Below, one piece after another: positions 31,925-39,782 of a DNA stretch of 44,967 bases (positions are counted from its first letter, which is position 1; the number at the start of each line of letters is the position of its first letter). The stretch comes from Candidatus Methanomethylophilaceae archaeon (GTDB taxonomy: Archaea; Thermoplasmatota; Thermoplasmata; Methanomassiliicoccales; Methanomethylophilaceae), in assembly GCA_017540825.1 (NCBI GenBank), contig JAFYAH010000008.1, positions 1 through 44,967 of the forward strand. The letters are read 5' to 3'. Below the pieces are notes generated by a model. The model ran no database searches. It saw only the letters and a list, made by a program, of their open reading frames with translations, and was not told the DNA's origin. Made by a program: the position numbers and the translations under genes.

Positions 31925-32755
31925 TCAGGAAAGGGGCTCTCCTGTGAACTCCTCCAGGAAGTCCTCCAGCGCCTCGCGGCTGCCCCTCTTGCGCCTCTCA
32001 CCCATCACCCTCGATCTGAATGCCTTCTCGTAGGCTTCCTTCGCCTCCACGTACAGGATCTCGAGCCTGAAGGCGTCGTGCTCTCCGCAGTCGCGGACGC
32101 TGATCTTCCGGATGCGCGACGCGGCCTCGCGGCAAAAGGAGGCTCTGGCGCGGGCAGAAGCGGCGTATTCCTCCTCGCCCAGGCTAGCTAGCTCCCTCTC
32201 GAACGTATCCTCTATGCCCGCCATCCATCCGATATGCTCCTCCAGCTCTTCCAAGCCGGCGCACCTCGTGACGTAGGCGTTGGACAGGCACTCGGCCACG
32301 TCCCATGCCTTGAACAGGTGCTCCCCGACCCCTATCGGACGATTCGCCAGCCCGGAGATAAGGTCCTGGACGAGGTTCTTGTCCGGCCCCAGCCTGGCCG
32401 ACATGTCGCGGGACAGGGCCACAGGGTCCTCCGGAACCGGGAAATACTCCCATTCTAGGTTCGCCACGACATGGTCGCAGTAGGCCCTCGGTATGTCCCT
32501 GTACAGCATCCATGCGCGGTCGTAGTCGGCATCCTGGAGGCACTTCCGCCACTCCTCGAAGGCGCCGTCCACGTCCTTCCCGTCCAGAAGCTCGAACCCG
32601 CGAACGTAGTCTGGGTCGTCGCATGCCAGTCCGCGAGGGGTGGGGCCTCTGCGCTCAGAGGCATCCATGCGATGGCCGCATCTACGACATATCTGTTCAT
32701 TTTCAGACATATACTTGCCGCAGCCGGGGCAGACGATGACGTTGCGGAGGCTCAT
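31925..32755 (-). CDS. Zinc-ribbon protein of unknown function
   Basis: 276 residues. The N-terminal zinc ribbon has two CxxC pairs (VIVCPGCGKYM and ICRRCGHRMD, residues about 9-28). The remainder is helical: GFELLDGKDVDGAFEEWRKC is like a single TPR-type helix pair, then YRDIPRAYCDHVVANLEWEY and a C-terminal basic/acidic helix (RKRGSREALEDFLEEFTGEP). It starts at an ATGA overlap with the PAS gene upstream and is followed by the DUF1638-like gene. I cannot name the family; a scaffold or regulatory role in this operon is a guess. Confidence 0.65.
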   Translation of the reverse strand: MSLRNVIVCPGCGKYMSENEQICRRCGHRMDASERRGPTPRGLACDDPDYVRGFELLDGKDVDGAFEEWRKCLQDADYDRAWMLYRDIPRAYCDHVVANLEWEYFPVPEDPVALSRDMSARLGPDKNLVQDLISGLANRPIGVGEHLFKAWDVAECLSNAYVTRCAGLEELEEHIGWMAGIEDTFERELASLGEEEYAASARARASFCREAASRIRKISVRDCGEHDAFRLEILYVEAKEAYEKAFRSRVMGERRKRGSREALEDFLEEFTGEPLS

Positions 32756-33129
32756 CCTTTTATCCCCTGGTACCTATCGCCCGAATCTACGTTCCGCGAC
32801 TCATGCTTCTCGTAGTATCCGATGAGGCGGCCCTCGTCCCTTAGCGCCACCATGTAGACGTCCTTGTTCTCTTTCGGACTGTAGAAGGTATGCACGATGT
32901 TGTTGTTCTCGTCCGCCTCGAACCATTCCATGACCTTAGCTATCATCGTGCTCGAGCGAGCGGAATGGCAGTCCATGACGGATCTCCCGACCAGGAGGCT
33001 TCCGCCCCCGTCATAGTAGTGCTCTACCGCGGCCGGGTTCATGTAGACGATTTCATGGCTCGTGTCGCAGATGACGATCGGAGCCCTGTCCTGGTCTATG
33101 AGGCTCTTGAAGAACGGAAGAAGATCCAT
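32752..33129 (-). CDS. Single PAS-domain sensor protein
   Basis: 125 residues from the ATG at 33129 (MDLLPFFKSLIDQDRAPIVI). The chain is one PAS domain: ICDTSHEIVYMNPAAVEHYY (the N-terminal PAS strand pair), LVGRSVMDCHSARSSTMIAK (the G-R-S-x-x-x-C-H-x-x-x-S pattern seen in the PAS part of DUF438/hemerythrin-linked proteins), then VYMVALRDEGRLIGYYEKHE. The cysteine-histidine pair might bind heme or metal, but that is inference. No output domain is present, so it must act on partners, perhaps the zinc-ribbon and DUF1638-like proteins encoded downstream (ATGA overlap with the former). The start is chosen from a TATA-like CATATTATAATTG 20-30 bases upstream (33148-33158); an in-frame ATG at 33180 would lie upstream of that box. 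Confidence 0.75.
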   Translation of the reverse strand: MDLLPFFKSLIDQDRAPIVICDTSHEIVYMNPAAVEHYYDGGGSLLVGRSVMDCHSARSSTMIAKVMEWFEADENNNIVHTFYSPKENKDVYMVALRDEGRLIGYYEKHESRNVDSGDRYQGIKG

Positions 33130-33231
33130 GTCCAAGAATCCGCATGCAATTATAATATGCTCACCACCGATGTGATTCACATAGTTCTAAAGGTAGCATG
33201 ATTGTTTTAACCTAGTCGTTACACAAGTGTC

Positions 33232-33243
33232 TTTGTTAAATAC
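33232..33243 (+). promoter_or_regulatory. TATA element for the gene at 33266
   Basis: TTTGTTAAATACC lies about 25-33 bases before the ATG at 33266, giving a leaderless transcript. The divergent PAS gene has its own element at 33148-33158 on the other strand. Confidence 0.5.
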
Positions 33244-33265
33244 CGAACACCTATGCTATAGGTCC

Positions 33266-34122
33266 ATGGTCTCTAAGAACAGAACAGAGGACACCTACAG
33301 GATAATGGACGACGAACGCGAGTGCCCGGAGGTCGATCGCCTCGCGGTGCGCCGGATGCTTGAGGAATGCATCCCGGTGGCCAGCGAGCATTTCTCGGCC
33401 ATAGGGTTCTCCTCGGATCGCAGCCCGTCCTACCTGATGAGTCTGGGCTTTATGGACTGGCCGTCGGACGGCGACGTCATCGAATCAGACAGAGGAAAGG
33501 TGATGTGCAGGGTCAGATACATGCTCAAGATCCCGGGAGGCATCAGCCCAGAGGTCTATGCCGTCCGCGAAGGGCTCAAGCTCTTCAAAAGCCACACCAG
33601 GGAGTATTTCGACGACGGCCCGAAAGGGGTCAGTGGGTTCGCGTCCATCGTGGTCCTCGTAGACCCTCCCGACGAGAGCCGCGGGACCTGCAAGGCGTAC
33701 AGCCTGATGGCGCGCCGCGGGAACAGGAGCTACGCATGCACGTCAGGAGACTGCTTCCTGGACGTCCTCGTCGTCGCACCGGGGCCATCCAGGGACGGGA
33801 ACGGCCGGAAGCTTACTAGGATGTTCGACCTGGTGTTCGGAAAGGAAGGGACATCGGCGAGGCCATCGACGATCTGGGCGAGGAATTCGGGGTGGTCCCG
33901 AACCAGAAGACGGCGATGAAGCTGGACTCCATGCACGCATACATGAAAGGCTATCAGGACGGAAGGGGCAGGAAGGACCCGGGCTTCGACTTCGGCGGCA
34001 TCTTGGACAAGGCATGCTGGACGACAGAGCGTAACCTGCCCATCGACGGAGGGGATGGCGAGTCGAGCCGACGGCGACTCCAGAGCCTGGCTGGCGCGTT
34101 GTCGCAGGCCTATCGCCTCTGA
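33266..34122 (+). pseudogene. Unknown protein, frameshifted near 33850
   Basis: The frame starting at 33266 encodes plausible protein for about 195 residues (RMLEECIPVASEHFSAIGFS, YMLKIPGGISPEVYAVREGL, GFASIVVLVDPPDESRGTCK, CFLDVLVVAPGPSRDGNGRK, MFDLVFGKEG), then degenerates into Arg/Ser-rich text to a stop at 33919. From about 33853 a different frame continues as good protein (DIGEAIDDLGEEFGVVPNQK, MKGYQDGRGRKDPGFDFGGI) to TGA at 34122. One base missing in or next to the GGG at 33849-33851 would join them into a single 285-residue protein. Either a real frameshift or a homopolymer error. The first part has a mixed alpha/beta character, but I recognise no family. Confidence 0.6.
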
Positions 34123-34164
34123 GGGACTCATCGGTAACTGAATCATGCGACGAAGGTCGTAGAA

Positions 34165-35940
34165 TTAGCAGCCTTCCGACACCGCCAGCCGACTGGCAAG
34201 GGGATTGATGCCAATAAGTACGAACCCGTACGATCCCCACATGTGCAGACCAATGCCCTTGATAGCAGGAACGCGTATTCCCTGCTCGGCTCGACAACAG
34301 CGCCCTTCGCCTCTGGTAATCGTCCTATAGGAGACGAACACGTCGGTCTGGCGGGTGGAGACGCCGTACAGGTGGACCTCGCCCCGCAGGCCCTCGTAGT
34401 AGCGCAGCCTCTCTATCTGGCCCAGGGCGCCTTCGGCCGACGCCCTCATCCCGCCGTCGTCGGTCCCCGGGGGCTCGTCCTTCAGCTCTATGACCGCGGA
34501 CGGGCCCCTACCGTCGCGCGGAACCACGGCTATGTCGGCGTACCCCTTGCCGCCGCGGTACTCCGACCTAACGTAGTAGTCCGAGACGAGGCAGTTGAGG
34601 AGCCCCAGCATGAAGGCCTGGTAGTGCCTCTCGTCCCTTGTCACCTTGCCGTCGACGCTGGAGCCCAGCGCCCCCGAGAGCTCCTGTCCGAGATCCTCGG
34701 GCCGGCCCTCGAGTATCGCCCTCGCGACCCTGTTCATGCGGGAAGCCCTCCAGCGGCCGGACACCAGCTGCTCCAGGAGACCGCTCCTCACCTCCTTGTT
34801 GACCAGCCTGAGCGTCCACAGGCCGTTCCTGGGGCCCTCGGCCTTGAGGTATCCGGAGCCGGTGAGGAGGGAAAGCAGGCCTTCCATGCTGCCCAGGTCG
34901 GCGAATATGAGATTCATGCTCATCGGCGTCTCGACGAAGCCGTCGTTGTACAGGTCGGAGACGATCCTGAGTGCGTCCGGGCCGTTCATGCTAACGGACT
35001 CCAGTATCATGGACGGGTTCCCCTCGTTTATCCAGTACGTGTCGGCCACGAACCCCCTGCTGACGTAGTTCAGTATGCTCCAGGGGTTGTACACCTCCGC
35101 GTCCCCGAAGCGGTAGCCGTCGTACCACTCCCTGACCTCGCCCAGCCTGTCCGGGCGCCCGCAGTCCTCCAGGATCCTTGTGACTTCCGATTCGGTGAAC
35201 CCGAACGACTCGTCGAAGTCCCGGCTGAATATGTTGTTGGCGTACAGGTTGTTCAGCCCGGAGAATATGCTCTCCTTGGCCACCTGCATAACTCCGGTCA
35301 CGACGCCGAACAGCAGGTGCTCGTTGCTCTTGAGAGCGTTGGTCAGCAGCCCTCTTACGAATTGGACGATCTTCTTGTGCGAGGACTTGCCGTAGGAGCT
35401 GTTTATGGCGCTGTCGTACTCGTCTATTAAGACTATAGTCTTTCTGCCATGGTACGATTCCAGAGCCTCTGTCAGATCTTTTATGGACCTCTTCATGAGA
35501 GCCTCTGTAGAGCTTCCCGACTTGAGCTCGCTGAGCTTGCCGGCCATCTCGCTTCTGGACTCGAAGAGATATCCGAACTTTCTGCAAAGCTCGTGGGTGA
35601 TCTCTCTGAAGTCGTTTATGAAATCTTCATAAGTGTCGGTTTCGAGGCCTTTGAGAGAGACCATGACAACCGGGAATCTGTTCATCATCTCCACAGACGC
35701 CCTGTCGGACATCACTTCCAGCCCTTCGAACCATCTGCGCCCGTCGTACTGCAGGTTGAAGAATGCGTCGATCATGCTGAGGTTCAGGCTCTTTCCGAAC
35801 CTGCGGGGCCGGGTGAACAGGAACGCGCCGGTGCTCCTCCTGGACACTATCTCCGCGATGAGCGCGGTCTTGTCCACGTAGTAGCCGCCGTTATCGCGGA
35901 TGCTCTTGAAATCGTCGTTCCCGATCGGAAGGTCCCGCAT
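34165..35940 (-). CDS. AAA-ATPase-like protein with C-terminal PD-(D/E)XK nuclease domain
   Basis: 591 residues of the AAA-ATPase-like (PF09820) plus PD-(D/E)XK (PF08011/DUF1703) family, common as multi-copy genes in gut anaerobes and archaea. Start MRDLPIGNDDFKSIRDNGGY followed by YVDKT is the standard opening. Walker A is FTRPRRFGKSLNLSM, Walker B TIVLIDEYDSAI. The middle contains FSGLNNLYANNIFSRDFDES and YNPWSILNYVSRG. The nuclease core is SEYRGGKGYADIAVV with the later Glu-Leu-Lys of SAVIELKDEPP (D-x19-E-x-K). The last 30 residues after VFVSYRTITRG look less conserved and may be an extension. Its role is unknown; a mobile or defence-linked function has been suggested for the family. A start at GTG 35961 is possible. 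A perfect inverted repeat lies upstream (35973-35994). Confidence 0.85.
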   Translation of the reverse strand: MRDLPIGNDDFKSIRDNGGYYVDKTALIAEIVSRRSTGAFLFTRPRRFGKSLNLSMIDAFFNLQYDGRRWFEGLEVMSDRASVEMMNRFPVVMVSLKGLETDTYEDFINDFREITHELCRKFGYLFESRSEMAGKLSELKSGSSTEALMKRSIKDLTEALESYHGRKTIVLIDEYDSAINSSYGKSSHKKIVQFVRGLLTNALKSNEHLLFGVVTGVMQVAKESIFSGLNNLYANNIFSRDFDESFGFTESEVTRILEDCGRPDRLGEVREWYDGYRFGDAEVYNPWSILNYVSRGFVADTYWINEGNPSMILESVSMNGPDALRIVSDLYNDGFVETPMSMNLIFADLGSMEGLLSLLTGSGYLKAEGPRNGLWTLRLVNKEVRSGLLEQLVSGRWRASRMNRVARAILEGRPEDLGQELSGALGSSVDGKVTRDERHYQAFMLGLLNCLVSDYYVRSEYRGGKGYADIAVVPRDGRGPSAVIELKDEPPGTDDGGMRASAEGALGQIERLRYYEGLRGEVHLYGVSTRQTDVFVSYRTITRGEGRCCRAEQGIRVPAIKGIGLHMWGSYGFVLIGINPLASRLAVSEGC

Positions 35941-35972
35941 GGCTATGCCGACGCCTTCCACGATGATAGAAC

Positions 35973-35994
35973 TATCTGTCTGTTTCGACAGATA
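35973..35994. promoter_or_regulatory. Perfect 8-6-8 inverted repeat
   Basis: TATCTGTC (35973-35980) and its exact reverse complement GACAGATA (35987-35994) flank a 6-base spacer, between the BASS transporter stop and the AAA-ATPase start. No T-run follows on the minus strand, so it looks more like an operator or RNA hairpin than a terminator. Confidence 0.4.
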
Positions 35995-36015
35995 CGGCTT
36001 TCCAGCAATCGAATT

Positions 36016-37020
36016 CTATGGATAGAACCAGCTCAGGCTCTGGAGCGACGAGCGACGAGCGAGCCCTTCTCGTTCCGAGCTGCGGCCGAGCCCTCGTTCC
36101 TCCCCTTTCCTAGCGAAGAAACCCGCCAGAATCGCTCCAGAGATGTTGTGCCATACGCTGAATATTGCCCCAGGGACGGTGGCCATCGCGAGTGAAGGGA
36201 ACGAGGTGGCCGCCAGGGACGTCGCCAGACCGGAGTTCTGCATGCCCACCTCGATAGACAGCGTCCTCCGTCTGGCTCCTTCCATGCCGGCGAGGACGGA
36301 GATTCCGTATCCAGCGGCGTATCCTGTCAGGTTATGGAGGATGACCACTGCGAAAACCGTGGCACCGCAGCTCACTATACGGTCCACCGAGTGGGATATC
36401 ACGCACATCACGATGAGAGCGATGGCCGCCACAGAGATCAGCGGAAGCACCCCCGAAGCCCTGTCGGTGACCTCCGGGCGCAGGTATGTGATCGCGAAGC
36501 CCAGCACCAGCGGCGCCAGCACGACCTTGACCATCGACAGGAACATCCCGGCGGTGTCCACGTCTACAGACTCGTTGAGCGCCAGAAACACGAGGAAAGG
36601 AGTGACCAGAGGGGCCAGAAGGGTGTTCACTGCTGTCATCCCCACCGAAAGGGCCACGTCCCCCTTCGCGAAGTAGCTGATCACGTTGCTGGCGGTGCCG
36701 CCTGGGCAGCATCCCACCAGGATCACGCCAGCCATCAACCCTGCCTCCAGCCCAAAAGCGACCGACAGGGCGTAGGCGACGAGGGGCATGACGGTGAACT
36801 GGGCGATGCAGCCTATCAAGACGTCTCTCGGACGGGTGAAGACCACCTTGAAATCGGACAGCTTTATGGTCAGCCCCATGCCGAACATGACGATCATCAG
36901 GAGATAGTCTATCCAGCCGGTGCTTATCCATAGGCCAGTATCGGGAATCAGGAATGCCAGGAGGGCGGCTGCCAGAACGATCATCGCCATGTAGCGTCCG
37001 ACAGGCTTCGCGATATCCAT
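36016..37020 (-). CDS. BASS-family transporter (bile acid:sodium symporter type)
   Basis: 334 residues, about nine or ten membrane helices. Diagnostic segments: MIVMFGMGLTIKLSDFK (helix 2 and the family's G-M-G-L-T), VGCCPGGTASNVISYFAKGD (sodium-site crossover), GMTAVNTLLAPLVTPF, and IEVGMQNSGLATSLAA (second crossover, E-x-G-x-Q-N-x-x-L-A). Substrates of bacterial and archaeal members include organic anions such as pantoate or 2-keto acids; bile acids are not implied. The start follows a TATA element GATTAATAAAG (37041-37051) by about 25 bases. The stop is TAG, uncommon here, and read-through would stay open in the same frame into the AAA-ATPase gene. The C-terminal 30 residues are Arg/Ser-rich and cytoplasmic. 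Confidence 0.88.
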   Translation of the reverse strand: MDIAKPVGRYMAMIVLAAALLAFLIPDTGLWISTGWIDYLLMIVMFGMGLTIKLSDFKVVFTRPRDVLIGCIAQFTVMPLVAYALSVAFGLEAGLMAGVILVGCCPGGTASNVISYFAKGDVALSVGMTAVNTLLAPLVTPFLVFLALNESVDVDTAGMFLSMVKVVLAPLVLGFAITYLRPEVTDRASGVLPLISVAAIALIVMCVISHSVDRIVSCGATVFAVVILHNLTGYAAGYGISVLAGMEGARRRTLSIEVGMQNSGLATSLAATSFPSLAMATVPGAIFSVWHNISGAILAGFFARKGEERGLGRSSEREGLARRSSLQSLSWFYP

Positions 37021-37134
37021 GTGCCGTCTACTGCTGGATGCTTTATTAATCTTAGTTCTGGACCTGCTCCTGGATGTTAGGGTCCCGGCGCCGAGATAGA
37101 GGACAGAGAACTATTAGAGGGTTTTGTAAGGGGA

Positions 37135-37168
37135 TTCGGCCCGGCCCTGGATGGGACCGAGCCGGGAT
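37135..37168 (-). terminator. GC-rich hairpin after the LRR-Ltp gene
   Basis: Just beyond the LRR-Ltp stop (37173, minus strand), ATCCCGGCTCGG (complement of 37157-37168) can pair with CCGGGCCGAA (complement of 37135-37144) with a 12-base loop and one mismatch or wobble. It is probably a terminator. The rest of the 152-base gap to the BASS gene holds the BASS promoter. Confidence 0.45.
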
Positions 37169-37172
37169 TGTT

Positions 37173-39782
37173 TCAGTCGGCCTCGCTGGGAGATCCTTCT
37201 GCCTTCTTGTTCCAGTCCGCCTCGCAGTTGTCCACGGCGTATTCCGCCTCGTCCTCGGTGAACTTCAGGCACAACAGGCGTTCTCTGAGGCCTTCCCTGG
37301 AGAGATTGGAGCCGCCGAGGCACTCGTTGGCCTTGTCGAGAGCCTCCTGGTCCCAGTCCGCCTCGCAGTTGTCCACGGCGTATTCCGCCTCGGCCTCGGT
37401 GAACTTCTTGTACAGAAGCTGGTCCGCCAGGCCTTCCTTGGAGAACGACATGGCCTCCAGATAGCTGTTGGCTATCTCCAGGGCCTCTTGCATCCAGTCC
37501 CCCGCGCATCTCTGGATGGCATATGCCGCCTCCTCCTCGGTGAACTTGTCGTACAGCAGCTGGGCGATCAGCCCCTCCTTGGAGAAAGGCGAGCTGTCCA
37601 GGTATTCCCGGGCGATCTTCAGGGCCTGCTCGTTCCAGTACGACTGGTCGCAGCCGCCGCAGACGATCTCGTGGGTGCACGAAGATCTGTGCTTGAGCAT
37701 GTCCTTGATGCCCTTCTTGTAGAGGACGCTGGGGCTGACGACGGCCGCCGAATCGTCCAAAGCCTTCATCTCTGGCATGATGGTCAGCTCGGGCTTCTCG
37801 AACGCGTATATGGTCTCCCTGTAGTCGTCGAAGGCGAGCTCGGACAGGCTGTCCACGAACCGCCCCGAGCCGTCGCTCTCGGTGCTCCAGACGAATTCCG
37901 ACGGCGCCTCGAATAGAGACAGGCTATCGGATGATATGTAAGCCTCCTGGCTAACAGGGGCCTCCAGGTTCCCGTCCATGGTCAGACTGTAGACATCGAA
38001 CCCGTACGGCACGTCGCTGTTGTCGAAGAACAGCTTGTAGGATCCCTCCGAGAGAGTCCCTCCGACGACCCTTATGCGATACGATCCTTCGGAGATCGAG
38101 CAGGCGCCGCTGAGCACCACGTTCCCGTCGGAGTCGTATATGCAGTACTCGCATGACTGGCCGTCGCAGCCAGGTCCAGCGAACGCTCTGATCTCGTCGC
38201 CATCGAGACTGTTGTAATCGACCCTCACGATCCTGTTGCTGGACACGACCTGTTCCTTGAAGACGCTCAAGGCCTTATCCTCGCCATAGAAGGTCTTGCC
38301 CGAGAGGTTCTTCGCGGTAGCCTCCATGACGCTGCCGTCGGAGTGCCTGAACACCTGCTCGTCGAAAGCGCCGGCGCCGAGCTTCTTGATGACGTCGGGC
38401 ATGGCTATGTGAACGATGGACGGGCAGGAGGCGAAGGCGCTGGTGCCCAAGGAGACCTCGTTCGTGTCGAAGTCTACGGCGGTCAGCTCGGTGCAGCCCT
38501 TGAAGGCGTAGGCGCCTATCTTGGTCACCGTGGACGGTATCGCTATCTCCTTGATAGGGGTCTTCGAGAACGTGTAGGAGCATATCCTCTCCAGGGATTC
38601 CCCGAGGGTGACGTTCTCGAGGCTGTAGCATCTGAAGAAGGCGTAGGAGCCGATGAGCGAGACCGAATCGGGTATGTCCACCGACTCTATCGTCCTGCAG
38701 GAGTAGAAGGCGTAGGCGCTGATCTTCTCCAGGCTGTCGCCGAAGGACACCTCCTTCATGTTCACGCAGTTCGCGAACGCCTTGACGCCTATGCTCCTTA
38801 TGCTGTCCAGGTCTTTCGGGATGATGTACCTGCATCCGTAGAAAGCCTCCTTGCCGATCTCCTCGATGGAGGGCATGCTGATGGTGCGGATCTTCACGAA
38901 GTTCTTGAAGGCCTTGTCGCCTATGGCGGTCACCTTGAACTCGTATCCGTCGAAGACCAGGGATTCCGGAACCGTGATGTTCCTGAACTCCTTGGTCGGC
39001 CCTGCGACCTCCAGCTCTGCAGGGAGCGTCCCTATCACCCTGTAGGACATCTTGCCCTCGGAGTACTCCTTGTTCAGCACCGGGCCGGCCTGCCGCACCA
39101 GCTTCTTGTCCTTGCCCTCGTACTCGTACCCCTTCAGGGCCTTCAAGGTCGGCTTGAGCTCCTTCCCGTTCTTGTCCGCGAAGCTCACGCTGAAGGCGTT
39201 CTCGCCGAGCTTGGTCATGTAGGAGGGTATGGCGATCGAGGAAAGCCTCTCGCATCCGCTGAAGGCGTAGGATCCGATCGTCCTCATGGTCTTGGCTGAG
39301 CCCACGATGTCGACCTCGTGGAGCTTGGAGCACCCGCTGAAGGCACGGTCCCCTATGCTTTCGAGGGATGTTCCGCATTCCACAAGCACGAGCTCGGCGC
39401 ATCCGGCGAAGGACTCCCTGCCTATCTCCGCTATGTCGCCCAGATCTGCCGTGGTTATCGTGACGCACCCGAAGAACGCCCTGTCTCCGATGGAGGAGAC
39501 CCTCAGATCGATGCCATCAAGGGATACTTTGGCTGGGACCTCGAGGCTCGAGGATATCTTGTCGTATCCGACGAGCTGGGCCTCTTGTATTGACGTTACC
39601 TTGTACTTCAGCCCGTCGGCCGAGAACTCGTAGCCGACAGAAGGACCATCGGCAGCGTCTGACATTTCGGACGTCGGGAAAAGGAACGCTGCAGACATGA
39701 CGATGACCGCCAGGGCGGCGATCAGAAGCATCAGCTTATCCTGCAGGTGTCCGTTTCCTCTATGGCAGGGTTGGGAAAGCAT
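37173..39782 (-). CDS. Secreted LRR protein fused to Ltp-type helical repeats
   Basis: 869 residues. Signal peptide or anchor: MLLIAALAVIVMSAAFLFPT (about residues 18-37). Two sets of LRR_5 repeats follow (RAFFGCVTITTADL onward, then KAFKNFVKIRTISMPSIEEI and more), each preceded by a strand module (VGYEFSADGLKYKVTSIQ; MSYRVIGTLPAELEVAGPT) and containing the DKNGKELKPTLKALKGYEYE closing module. A cysteine-bearing beta region (GPGCDGQSCEYCIYDSDGN) comes next. The C-terminal 190 residues hold four related 47-residue units of the Ltp lipoprotein type (PF07553-like): 'A-x-x-Y-L-x-x-x-x-F-S-K-E-G-L-x-x-Q-L-x-x-x-K-F-T-E-x-E-A-x-Y-A-V-x-x-C-x-x-D-W'. Ltp repeats are best known from phage superinfection exclusion and actinobacterial lipoproteins. 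AGGAGG (39790-39795) marks the start. Confidence 0.85.
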   Translation of the reverse strand: MLSQPCHRGNGHLQDKLMLLIAALAVIVMSAAFLFPTSEMSDAADGPSVGYEFSADGLKYKVTSIQEAQLVGYDKISSSLEVPAKVSLDGIDLRVSSIGDRAFFGCVTITTADLGDIAEIGRESFAGCAELVLVECGTSLESIGDRAFSGCSKLHEVDIVGSAKTMRTIGSYAFSGCERLSSIAIPSYMTKLGENAFSVSFADKNGKELKPTLKALKGYEYEGKDKKLVRQAGPVLNKEYSEGKMSYRVIGTLPAELEVAGPTKEFRNITVPESLVFDGYEFKVTAIGDKAFKNFVKIRTISMPSIEEIGKEAFYGCRYIIPKDLDSIRSIGVKAFANCVNMKEVSFGDSLEKISAYAFYSCRTIESVDIPDSVSLIGSYAFFRCYSLENVTLGESLERICSYTFSKTPIKEIAIPSTVTKIGAYAFKGCTELTAVDFDTNEVSLGTSAFASCPSIVHIAMPDVIKKLGAGAFDEQVFRHSDGSVMEATAKNLSGKTFYGEDKALSVFKEQVVSSNRIVRVDYNSLDGDEIRAFAGPGCDGQSCEYCIYDSDGNVVLSGACSISEGSYRIRVVGGTLSEGSYKLFFDNSDVPYGFDVYSLTMDGNLEAPVSQEAYISSDSLSLFEAPSEFVWSTESDGSGRFVDSLSELAFDDYRETIYAFEKPELTIMPEMKALDDSAAVVSPSVLYKKGIKDMLKHRSSCTHEIVCGGCDQSYWNEQALKIAREYLDSSPFSKEGLIAQLLYDKFTEEEAAYAIQRCAGDWMQEALEIANSYLEAMSFSKEGLADQLLYKKFTEAEAEYAVDNCEADWDQEALDKANECLGGSNLSREGLRERLLCLKFTEDEAEYAVDNCEADWNKKAEGSPSEAD
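37212..37406. repeat. Direct DNA repeat encoding Ltp units (141-base period)
   Basis: A roughly 54-base stretch at 37212-37265 recurs at 37353-37406 with one mismatch, exactly 141 bases (47 codons) apart. It encodes the 'F-T-E-x-E-A-E-Y-A-V-D-N-C-E-A-D-W' part of the last two helical units. The near-identity at DNA level implies recent duplication or gene conversion within the repeat array; a third, more diverged unit lies at about 37490-37545. Confidence 0.8.

Noticed and set aside
37173-37760. Ltp-type repeats taken as a tandem DNA repeat or CRISPR-like element
   Set aside because: The 141-base period is a codon multiple inside an open reading frame and follows the protein units.
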